From Chrysochromulina parva (taxonomy: Eukaryota > Haptophyta > Prymnesiales > Chrysochromulinaceae): 37,842 nt of DNA. The stretch lies in contig PJAB01000143.1 in NCBI GenBank assembly GCA_002887195.1, positions 1-37,842 of the forward strand, in the 5' to 3' direction. Below the pieces are notes generated by a model. That model saw only the letters and a program-made list of their open reading frames with translations, searched no databases and was not told the DNA's origin. This document shows positions 8,746-15,534 of the stretch, piece after piece. Positions within the stretch are counted from its first letter, which is position 1, and the number at the start of each line of letters is the position of its first letter. The translations under genes and the position numbers were made by a program.

Positions 8746-10068
8746 ATGGGCTTCGACCCGGCCACGGGCGTCTGGCTCGGGAGGTGCCTTCACGCGGAGT
8801 GGCTTGGAATTGATGTGGAGACTTGCTGCCTGTCGCTCAACATTGCGCCCTCCATGTATTCCATGTTCTTCATGTGCATAATCATCGGCTGCGCCTCGTG
8901 GGCTTGGCTCGCCTTCTTTCTGCTGACGGGTCCGACCATGTTTGTGTTCATCATCTACGTCGCCGTGGCCGACAGCGAGCCATGCCTGTCGATCGGGTTG
9001 ACTGTCCAAGCCCTCTCCATCTGCCTCGCCATGGTCGCGCTTGCGCATCGATGCTGCAGCTTCCAGCGCCACGGGGCACAAGCGGCTGAAGGCATGGACC
9101 CAGTGGACCCACCTCGCTTTGCGGACGTTCTAACGGACGCAGTTGCCGAAGTTCTCACGCCGCGCGGAGGTCAGCGCTCATCGCGTTCGGAGCAGCCGCT
9201 TGGGCTTGGGGCGCCACGGCTGACGCCCCGTGGCACATTTCGGACGGTGTCGTCGTCCGCGCTCACGCCTCGTGGCGATGGCTGCTACGCCCCTCGCGGC
9301 GGCGGTGGCTTGAGCACGCCACGTGAGAGCCATGGCGCCGTCTCGTACCGTGCGCAGGTGCAGCAGCCACAACCACTCCCGCCAGCCGTGTTTTCGCCGC
9401 CGTATGCTTCTGCGAGCCATCGTAGCCCCCCGAGCCATCGGGAGGCGGCAAGCATGCAGAGCCATCGGGAGGCGGCAAGCATGCAGAGCCATCGGGAGGC
9501 GGCATGGATGCAGAGCCATCGGGAGGCGGCATGGATGCAGGGGCAGTACGTGCAGGCCCAAGGCCAGTACGTGCAGGGTCATCCAGTTCCGCTATCTGCG
9601 CAGACATCGCCCGGCCAGCTGGTGGAGACGGAGATGTTGCAGGTGCAGTTGCAGATGCAGATGGCGCAGCAGCACGCGCTGCATGAGTCGATCCAGCGCA
9701 CGGCGATCATGCTCGAGACGGCGCGTGAGCAAGAGAGCCACCGGGGCATGGCCAGCCACCGGGGGGGCATGGAGCCATCCTGGCCGTCGCCCCATGCTCA
9801 GCAATACGTGCCGCACCCCGCGGCTATGTACCCCAAGGAACATTACGCCTCGCCCGACCTGGCGAACACTTGGATGCAGAACGCCCACTTGCCACCAGCG
9901 GCCGCGTACGCCGTGCAAGGCATAGGCTGGGACGCGCTCAAGGGTGGCGGGGCCAATGATGATGACGGGGACGTTGATTTTGACGAGCTTCGACGTGAAG
10001 CTCGTAAAAGCTCGTCGGGCAAGCACGCGTCAGGAGCCCCGTCTGAAAGCGGATACACATCAGCTTGA
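8746..10068 (+). CDS. Three-TM membrane protein with disordered repeat tail, 440 aa
   Basis: I do not recognise the family. ATG at 8746 is the first in frame; an open stretch runs upstream to a GTG at 8644. Residues of about 37-60, 62-77 and 81-101 are hydrophobic and look like three transmembrane helices (MYSMFFMCIIIGC..., TMFVFIIYVAV, IGLTVQALSICLAMVALA). After an R/C-rich turn, the rest is hydrophilic and disordered. It has several TPRG/APRG boxes (LTPRGGQ, LTPRGTF, LTPRGDG), a 4 x 9-residue SHREAA(S/W)MQ repeat at about residues 230-265, and a Q/M-rich stretch that could be helical. The acidic box DDDGDVDFDELRREARK lies near the end. It is probably anchored in an endomembrane or the plasma membrane with a cytosolic tail (inference). 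The stop overlaps a second DNA copy of the DFDELR-coding sequence, so an alternative 3' exon is possible. Confidence 0.65.
   Translation: MGFDPATGVWLGRCLHAEWLGIDVETCCLSLNIAPSMYSMFFMCIIIGCASWAWLAFFLLTGPTMFVFIIYVAVADSEPCLSIGLTVQALSICLAMVALAHRCCSFQRHGAQAAEGMDPVDPPRFADVLTDAVAEVLTPRGGQRSSRSEQPLGLGAPRLTPRGTFRTVSSSALTPRGDGCYAPRGGGGLSTPRESHGAVSYRAQVQQPQPLPPAVFSPPYASASHRSPPSHREAASMQSHREAASMQSHREAAWMQSHREAAWMQGQYVQAQGQYVQGHPVPLSAQTSPGQLVETEMLQVQLQMQMAQQHALHESIQRTAIMLETAREQESHRGMASHRGGMEPSWPSPHAQQYVPHPAAMYPKEHYASPDLANTWMQNAHLPPAAAYAVQGIGWDALKGGGANDDDGDVDFDELRREARKSSSGKHASGAPSESGYTSA
9433..9540 (+). repeat. 4 x 27-bp tandem repeat (SHREAA.MQ)
   Basis: Four exact-length copies of AGCCATCGGGAGGCGGCA(A/T)G plus the rest of the unit occur. 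They fall in two pairs that differ at the Ser/Trp codon, giving SHREAASMQ x2 and SHREAAWMQ x2. The repeat is in frame inside the disordered tail of the membrane protein. Confidence 0.95.
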
Positions 10069-10500
10069 TTTCGACGAGCTTCGGAACGATGTGGCGTGCC
10101 CTTCGCGCGAGAGCCTCTCCGGGAGAGCGACCGCGAAGCGCGATACTGTGCTGATCGACGCGCCACCCAACACGCAGCAGCGACCCGACCTACAGCAGGC
10201 CGCCGCGGAGGTGGAGGTGAGCTCTCCCACGCTCTCCCCCCGCGAGACGAGGAAACGAAAGGTTACGAATATCAGGATGGTAGTCAGTAAGTTATACTCA
10301 CTTAAATCAGTCCTCACTCCACCGAGCACACGGTGCACCCTGCACCGTCCCTTCACGGAAGCAACCTGGGGGCGGGGGGGGATGGGTCAGATGTGGGAGA
10401 CGAGGACGATATGATATGTGACCAAGCTAACGTTAGTCGAAACACAAGTATCTATACAAACGCAATCGGGTGCTGGTTGCTTGCGGTGCTATAAACACGC
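10069..10500. other. Intergenic region with a possible unassigned 3' exon
   Basis: The start (10067-10083, GATTTCGACGAGCTTCG) repeats the DFDELR-coding DNA of 9975-9992. The frame continues open through DELRNDVACPSRESLSG and beyond, to a stop at about 10412. This could be an alternative last exon of the three-TM gene, but I could not find splice sites that join it in frame. The remainder shows a candidate TATA box at 10490. Confidence 0.35.
10490..10495 (+). promoter_or_regulatory. TATA-like box
   Basis: TATAAA in the context GGTGCTATAAACACG lies 122 bp upstream of the ATG at 10612 but only 11 bp upstream of the ATG at 10501. If the box is functional, transcription would start near 10520, which favours the downstream ATG. 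Confidence 0.4.
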
Positions 10501-10611
10501 ATGCACCGGCATGCATCCTTTGCTTCCTTCGAAAAGCATCTCAGTTTCGTCTTTCGTGACGCGAGAGTGAGGACCAGTGGCAGGCGGAGAAGGAAGTTCA
10601 TCGTAAAGCCG

Positions 10612-11814
10612 ATGGACGCCGTCTGCCTGCCTTCACCATGCAGGGCATTGCGTGCCAACTCGGACTACCCCTTGCCATGTGAGAACAGCTCATTCACGCC
10701 ATTTGCATTTCCAGTAGGCTTGCAGTACCGCCATCCTGATCTTGCACCCTGCCCAGCGCCGGGAGAGTTAGGTGTGCACAATGCGTGGCTTCCCGTGACA
10801 CATACATGTCCAGCAGGTTCAAAAGGGGCGCGCGGCCTCTGGATGTACTACGCACGAGGATGCAGTGACATGCTCTGGAATGTGGGACGCACGCTCTTTG
10901 CCAGGAATCGCTGCCATGCGGCGCTTCTCTTGGAGCAACTCGATCGTGCTGGCTGCAACGAACGGGAGGCTGCGAGACGCGCAGCAGCAGGCATGTCACT
11001 ACGAAACTTCCCCGAACTTAACTTGGTACGTTTCCGTGCTGGCAGCTGGCTCGGCATGCATAACGCGAGCATGGCCGAGCTTCTCAACGAGTGTGCGCGT
11101 GGCATGTTTGGCAACTGCTCTGGATCTACTTGGAACCCGAACGATGGCACGCTCAACATGTGCACGTGCATGACCCAATCCATCCACGGCCGGGCACGTC
11201 CCTGGCGTATGTCGAGCAGGCGACGAGCGTTGGTGCTCAGCGCCCTGGCGGGCTCCGACGCGCTCGGCCCTCGAATTGGGACTTTGCTTCGGAAGCACTC
11301 GTTTGACTCATTGCAGCTCTGGCAGCAGCCGCAAGGTGGTGGCTCGCTCTTCTGGACGACGGAACTTTGGGATGTTCGGGAGCTTCAGATGAAGACTCCG
11401 GCGCTGGAGACGCACCTGGGCTCAAAGTCACTCGACGGGCGCGCCAAGCTCGCCCGCCACTTCGGTGACGATGGGTCCTCATCTGAGACGTGCAAACCGA
11501 CCCCTCGCTTTGTCGAGTGCATGGCATGCGCTCACTCTTCCCTCGCGACCGCCTGCGATTATGAGATTGCGGCATTCAATGAAAGCATACTGGTGACACA
11601 GGCGTGGGAAGTTGCGAAAATGAACAACAGTCGGCTGTTGTTGCGGACCCGCATGTCTCGACTGGAGCAAGCCGTCATCACCTACGCCAGCCAGGTACTG
11701 CCTCATAAGAGCGCACAGAGTCACCCCACCGCTGGCACGAGCCGGAAATGGGAGCTCGTGAGGAAGCTTATTAACGCCGCAACGACCAACGTTGCAACCG
11801 CACCGACGAAGTAG
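10612..11814 (+). CDS. Unrecognised Cys-rich protein, 400 aa
   Basis: I do not recognise this protein. The frame is open from an ATG at 10501 (437 aa). I prefer ATG at 10612 because a TATA-like box lies at 10490-10495 and a partial TCAGTTTCGTC element lies at 10540-10550; the extra 37 residues also look like neither a signal peptide nor a domain. Visible features are about 16 cysteines spread through the chain, possible N-glycosylation sites (NSS, NAS, NCS, NES, NNS) and a central block WMYYARGCSDMLWNVGRTLFARNRCHAALLL. Another block is SGSTWNPNDGTLNMCTCM. The Cys and sequon content would suit a lumenal or secreted protein, but there is no obvious signal peptide. No catalytic motif can be assigned. 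Single exon; it lies convergent with the kinase gene at 12076. Confidence 0.6.
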   Translation: MDAVCLPSPCRALRANSDYPLPCENSSFTPFAFPVGLQYRHPDLAPCPAPGELGVHNAWLPVTHTCPAGSKGARGLWMYYARGCSDMLWNVGRTLFARNRCHAALLLEQLDRAGCNEREAARRAAAGMSLRNFPELNLVRFRAGSWLGMHNASMAELLNECARGMFGNCSGSTWNPNDGTLNMCTCMTQSIHGRARPWRMSSRRRALVLSALAGSDALGPRIGTLLRKHSFDSLQLWQQPQGGGSLFWTTELWDVRELQMKTPALETHLGSKSLDGRAKLARHFGDDGSSSETCKPTPRFVECMACAHSSLATACDYEIAAFNESILVTQAWEVAKMNNSRLLLRTRMSRLEQAVITYASQVLPHKSAQSHPTAGTSRKWELVRKLINAATTNVATAPTK

Positions 11815-12075
11815 GACCCAGTGAGATTTACGTTATCTGTGAACGACCTAATTGCGTCGACATGTGTACATCCTACTTCCTACAACCTAATATACAGGAG
11901 TACGTATTCTTGTGAGGCGAGGGTTTGGGATAGCAGTCAACTCGTTTTCGACTTGACAAATCAATCACATTTTTTCTCGAGGACCGGACCCGTTAGCGGC
12001 CACTCTGTGGGATACACCGTTTCCTCTACTCCATAATGCATAAAATCTCGACGAGTAGCGTTTCTTACGGCGTAC

Positions 12076-13725
12076 TCAAAAGAGAATACTCAAGAGAGAG
12101 CTCCTGCTCCGCTGACCACGTAGCGAGGAGAGCGCCTGGTCGCCACCGCCGGCGGCCTCGGCCTCGGTGACACGCGACCAGAGAGCAAGTGCGAGGATGG
12201 CTCGCGCGACGCTCGCTTCGCTACCGTCGCCGAGGGAGGAGGGCGGCGAGGGCGAAGAGCGTGGCGAGAACGTCGAAGGTAGCGAAGGTGGCGAGGGTGG
12301 CGCACCCTCGCTGCGAAGGTAGGCAGCGAGCTCGACAGCCTTGGCAGCCTCCCACCGGTTCCATGCAGCCCCGTCCTCGAGCTCAGCCGGTAAACCACTC
12401 GTCGCGAGCCACAGGGCATGGTCGAGCCTCGCCTTGCCGAGCCGCGTGTCGAGGCGGGCGTGCATCGCGTGCAAGCTGCTCTGGACCTCCGTGAGCATCT
12501 CTGCCGCGCGCTCTGACGGAGAAGGCTCTGGCTCAGGCGAGGACGCCGCCGGCCGCTGCGCCGGAGCCGAAGCCCACGCCTTTCCTCCAAGCCCGAGCAA
12601 CGACAGACCTCGCTCAGCTAGGAGAGCGAGGCCAAGGAGCGAGAAGGCGCCGCTGCCCACCGTCGCCGTCGCCTCGGGCTCGGCCGCGCTATCATTGCCC
12701 GCCAACTCCGCCGCCGCGCGCACAGCCGCCCGCATCGCAGCCGCGTCATCCGAGTCAGCCTCGAGCCTCGCAAAGAAGCTCGCGGGCGGCGGTTGTTCCG
12801 GCTCGAGCTGTTCCAGTACGGGGCGCAGAGCCGGGTGCTCGAGCACCTCGTGTGCAGAGATGCGCACCTTCGGGTCGAGTGTGAGCAGCCGGCTGAGCAG
12901 CTCGCGCACGCCCGATGAGCACGCGCCCTCGGGCGGCGGCGCGTATTGCGCCTTGCAGATGCGCTCGAGCACAAGCCCCATCGACTCTGCGTAAAAGGCG
13001 GGCGCGAGGCAGATGATCTCGTAGAGGACGCAGCCGAGTGACCACAGGTCGCTCGCGCTCCCGTACGGCTGGTGCAGGCAGATCTCGGGCGACATGTAGA
13101 AGGGCGAGCCCACGCGCGAGGTGATCGCTTCTTGCTCGACGGTCAGGCGCGCGAGCCCAAAGTCGCCTAGCTTGAGCGTGCGGTCGGCCGTGACGAAGAT
13201 GTTAGAAGTCTTGACGTCGCGGTGCAGGATGTGCTGCTTGTGCAGATGCGAGAGCGCAAGGCACAGCTGCGCCAACCACGCGAGCACCTGCGCCTCCGGC
13301 ACATGCTCGCCACGCCGCCGCAGCTCGATGAGCAGCGAGTGCAGATCGCCTTGATCGCAGTACTCGGTCACCATGCCCAACTGACCGGGCGACGGTCTCA
13401 GCATCTCCACGACGGGGATGATGAACGGATGCTTTTGCGACGTGAGCAGCAGCACCTCCTGAGGCTCGTCGAGAGCGGCGGCGTCCAACTCGCGGTCTAA
13501 GTGCAGCTCCTTGAGCACATACAGCCGGCTGGAGTCGCCCGAGACGCGCCGCACGAGCCACACGGTTGCCGTCGTCGCCTGGCTGATGCGGCGAATGCAC
13601 CGGTATTGGGACTCGGCCCAGGCAGGGAAGGGGTTGCCGGATGGAGTTGCCGATACGGCTCGCATTGTGCACCCTTTCTCCGTTTTCCCACAGTGTGAGG
13701 ACGCTCGGCGTGTGTGTCCCCCCAT
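12076..13725 (-). CDS. NEK-like Ser/Thr protein kinase, 549 aa
   Basis: The kinase domain spans residues of about 42-310, followed by a C-terminal region rich in Ala, Ser and Pro that is partly helical. Seen: Lys72 (VLKEL), Glu90 in the alphaC position, HRDVKTSN (168-175), DFG (188-190), the activation segment GSPFYMSPE, and SDLWSLGCVLYEI. GSPFYMSPEI and the short insert pattern resemble the NEK (NIMA-related) family, whose members act in mitosis and in flagella or centrosomes. The odd feature is the P-loop (residues 47-57, RISQATTATVW), which has none of the glycines of the usual G-x-G-x-x-G. The catalytic residues are kept, so activity is possible. The start is ATG at 13725; ATG at 13665 (MRAVSATPSG) is an alternative. 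It is divergent from the coiled-coil gene at 13849 across about 120 bp. Confidence 0.85.
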   Translation of the reverse strand: MGGHTRRASSHCGKTEKGCTMRAVSATPSGNPFPAWAESQYRCIRRISQATTATVWLVRRVSGDSSRLYVLKELHLDRELDAAALDEPQEVLLLTSQKHPFIIPVVEMLRPSPGQLGMVTEYCDQGDLHSLLIELRRRGEHVPEAQVLAWLAQLCLALSHLHKQHILHRDVKTSNIFVTADRTLKLGDFGLARLTVEQEAITSRVGSPFYMSPEICLHQPYGSASDLWSLGCVLYEIICLAPAFYAESMGLVLERICKAQYAPPPEGACSSGVRELLSRLLTLDPKVRISAHEVLEHPALRPVLEQLEPEQPPPASFFARLEADSDDAAAMRAAVRAAAELAGNDSAAEPEATATVGSGAFSLLGLALLAERGLSLLGLGGKAWASAPAQRPAASSPEPEPSPSERAAEMLTEVQSSLHAMHARLDTRLGKARLDHALWLATSGLPAELEDGAAWNRWEAAKAVELAAYLRSEGAPPSPPSLPSTFSPRSSPSPPSSLGDGSEASVARAILALALWSRVTEAEAAGGGDQALSSLRGQRSRSSLLSILF

Positions 13726-13848
13726 TCACCTTGGGTTGCGTGTGACCCGGCGTAATTCGTCGATCTTCACGGCGGAATTCGGCGGAATTCGATCACGAAT
13801 CGTCACAAACCTCGTCCACTTTGTTGCGTGCGTGATGTGGGTGCGTAC
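13726..13848. promoter_or_regulatory. Short bidirectional promoter between kinase and coiled-coil genes
   Basis: This 123-bp gap contains a tandem GGCGGAATTC (13771-13780 and 13781-13790). The tandem is flanked by loosely inverted sequences (GTGACCCGGCGTAATTCGTC at 13742-13761 and GATCACGAATCGTCAC at 13791-13806). Both genes must start within or near it. Confidence 0.5.
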
Positions 13849-15171
13849 ATGGCAGAACAGCTCGTGTACAACAAATCTGCTCTCATGCTTGAGCTGCGTG
13901 ACCTGCATAAGGACGACTCTGACACGGAGGCAGACTCCCTTGTCTCCTCTTTCTCAAACGCACTGAGCGTCGCCGATGAAGCTGGACCAAGTGCTCTAAC
14001 AGCACCACCAGCCAAGGTGCACGAGCTCGAGGTCGGCGCCGAAAAGGTGCGGCAGGAGCTCGCTGTGCAGCAGCGCATGCTGGCGCCCACGTCTTGCGAG
14101 TCGGTCTTTGCCACGGCACTGCATCAGGCGCTCAGTGACGGCGGTAGGCAGAATCTCAAGAGCTTGCAGGAGCTCCGTGAATATGCCCAGCGAGAGGCCG
14201 AGGCGCACCCTGAGCGCTGGACGAGCCCGCACGCCGCACGCGAGATCGATCGCATCGCGGCAGAGCGCATTGCAGCAATCCAGACTGCGACAGAGCGCGT
14301 GTACACCGGCATGGTGCGGTCCGCGGTACCCACACACGGCACGGCGGCGCTCGAGGCGATGGCGGCGTGCCGTCAACTGCGGGAGGTGGTCGTGCTTCCG
14401 GACGATGTGGTTGCGCGCCTCGAGGAGGCGTACGAGCAATCGGCAATCGTCGTGCTGCAGGCCGTGCTGAGCATGCTGAATGGGCACCTCAAGTCAGCGC
14501 TCACGCCGACCTCGCTTCTGGGCGCATGGGACCCTCGTTGGCTGCGTGGCACGCTCAGCGCTGAGTACCTCCACCGGCTGCGTCAGCTCGTGCAAGTGGC
14601 CGAACGGGCGGTGGGATTGGCGAACGTGACCAAGCACCGACTGGCGGAGGCGACACAGCTGCGGACCGCGGTGGACGACCGGCTGCGGGCTGTGAACAGC
14701 CTTCTGAGGCAAGCCGCCGAGGACGGCACCTATGTGAGCGCGCTGCGGGGGCGCTGCCGGCGTGTGCAGCTGCCGCAGCCTGAGGAATGGTTGAGGAGAG
14801 ACGGCACCGGAGGCGCGGGCGGCAGCAATGGTGATCGCGACAGCGGCGAGACCATCGCGCTAGAGACTATCGTCGCCTTCGCCGAGCGCTTCGAGCAGGC
14901 GGCGCAGCATGCCCGCGACGTGCACCGGCGCGAGCTGGACCAGCTCCGATCGAGCTGGTCCACCGCTTCGAGCAGCGCGGGCGCTCAGATCCTCGGGGAG
15001 CGTGAGCAGCTGCATCGGCGCATCGCCTCTCTCGAGGCGGCGAACGCGCAGCAGAGCTCAGAGATCTCTCGCCTCACCGAGCTACTCACCGCCGCGCGTG
15101 TACCCTTCTCGCCGCCTCATGGGCATCGGACACCGGGGAGTCCGGGTGGCGCCTTGGGCGGGGGAGCGTAA
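13849..15171 (+). CDS. Coiled-coil protein of unknown function, 440 aa (probably spliced 3')
   Basis: I do not recognise the family. ATG at 13849 (MAEQLVYNKSAL) is the first in frame; the GTG at 13828 is only an open-frame start. The chain is helical and charged, with Glu/Arg/Gln/Ala heptad-like stretches (HELEVGAEKVRQELAVQQRM; REQLHRRIASLEAANAQQSSEISRLTELL). It has a Gly/Ser-rich linker near residue 325 and a Pro/Gly tail. There is no membrane segment or enzyme motif. The stop TAA at 15169 lies within GC|GTAAGC, a good splice donor. An acceptor CTTTAACCCACAG ends at 15270 after a pyrimidine-rich stretch. Splicing would append a plausible tail beginning AQSRRLSVESVSDEFEEDRR. So the annotated end may be the unspliced form. 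Confidence 0.68.
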   Translation: MAEQLVYNKSALMLELRDLHKDDSDTEADSLVSSFSNALSVADEAGPSALTAPPAKVHELEVGAEKVRQELAVQQRMLAPTSCESVFATALHQALSDGGRQNLKSLQELREYAQREAEAHPERWTSPHAAREIDRIAAERIAAIQTATERVYTGMVRSAVPTHGTAALEAMAACRQLREVVVLPDDVVARLEEAYEQSAIVVLQAVLSMLNGHLKSALTPTSLLGAWDPRWLRGTLSAEYLHRLRQLVQVAERAVGLANVTKHRLAEATQLRTAVDDRLRAVNSLLRQAAEDGTYVSALRGRCRRVQLPQPEEWLRRDGTGGAGGSNGDRDSGETIALETIVAFAERFEQAAQHARDVHRRELDQLRSSWSTASSSAGAQILGEREQLHRRIASLEAANAQQSSEISRLTELLTAARVPFSPPHGHRTPGSPGGALGGGA

Positions 15172-15270
15172 GCACTTCCAGCGCCCTTCGGCATCGCGCA
15201 TGTGGCAAGGTCAAGGGAGGGTCGAGGCAACACCAACTGGCGTCTGCTCTCTTGCTGCTTTAACCCACAG
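15168..15270 (+). other. Probable intron at the 3' end of the coiled-coil gene (103 bp)
   Basis: Donor GC|GTAAGC at 15168; acceptor TGCTTTAACCCACAG|CGCAC at 15270, with a pyrimidine-rich tract. Joining is in frame and replaces the stop at 15169-15171 with an open frame to 15649. The length matches the supported intron at 1146-1254. Confidence 0.45.
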
Positions 15271-15534
15271 CGCACAGAGTAGAAGACTGAGCGTGGAGAG
15301 TGTGTCTGACGAGTTCGAGGAGGACCGCCGGTTCGAAGGACCGGACGTCGTATGTGCTCGCGTGCGCAGTGGGCACTTAACGTATGTCGCACTCGAATGT
15401 TGCACACGCTTCACACGATACCCTTCACAGATCCACCTCCCGAACACAATCACCGCGATCGCACCGTCAACTTACGTTAAGTCAGTCGCTGAACTACTAC
15501 CTGAACGCTCGAGAGCTGCCGATCACGATCGTGT
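15271..15534 (+). other. Candidate 3' exon of the coiled-coil gene; no other gene seen
   Basis: If the intron 15168-15270 is real, this segment codes for an acidic/basic stretch (LSVESVSDEFEEDRRFEG ...). The frame stays open to a stop at 15647-15649, overlapping the 3' end of the antisense gene at 15535. GTATGT donor-like sites near 15351 and 15381 mean that a further intron cannot be excluded. Apart from this I see no feature here. Confidence 0.35.

Noticed and set aside
15320..15350. tRNA-like GGTTCGAA word
   Set aside because: No acceptor stem, D-arm or anticodon arm can be drawn around it; no tRNA gene is supported anywhere in the window.
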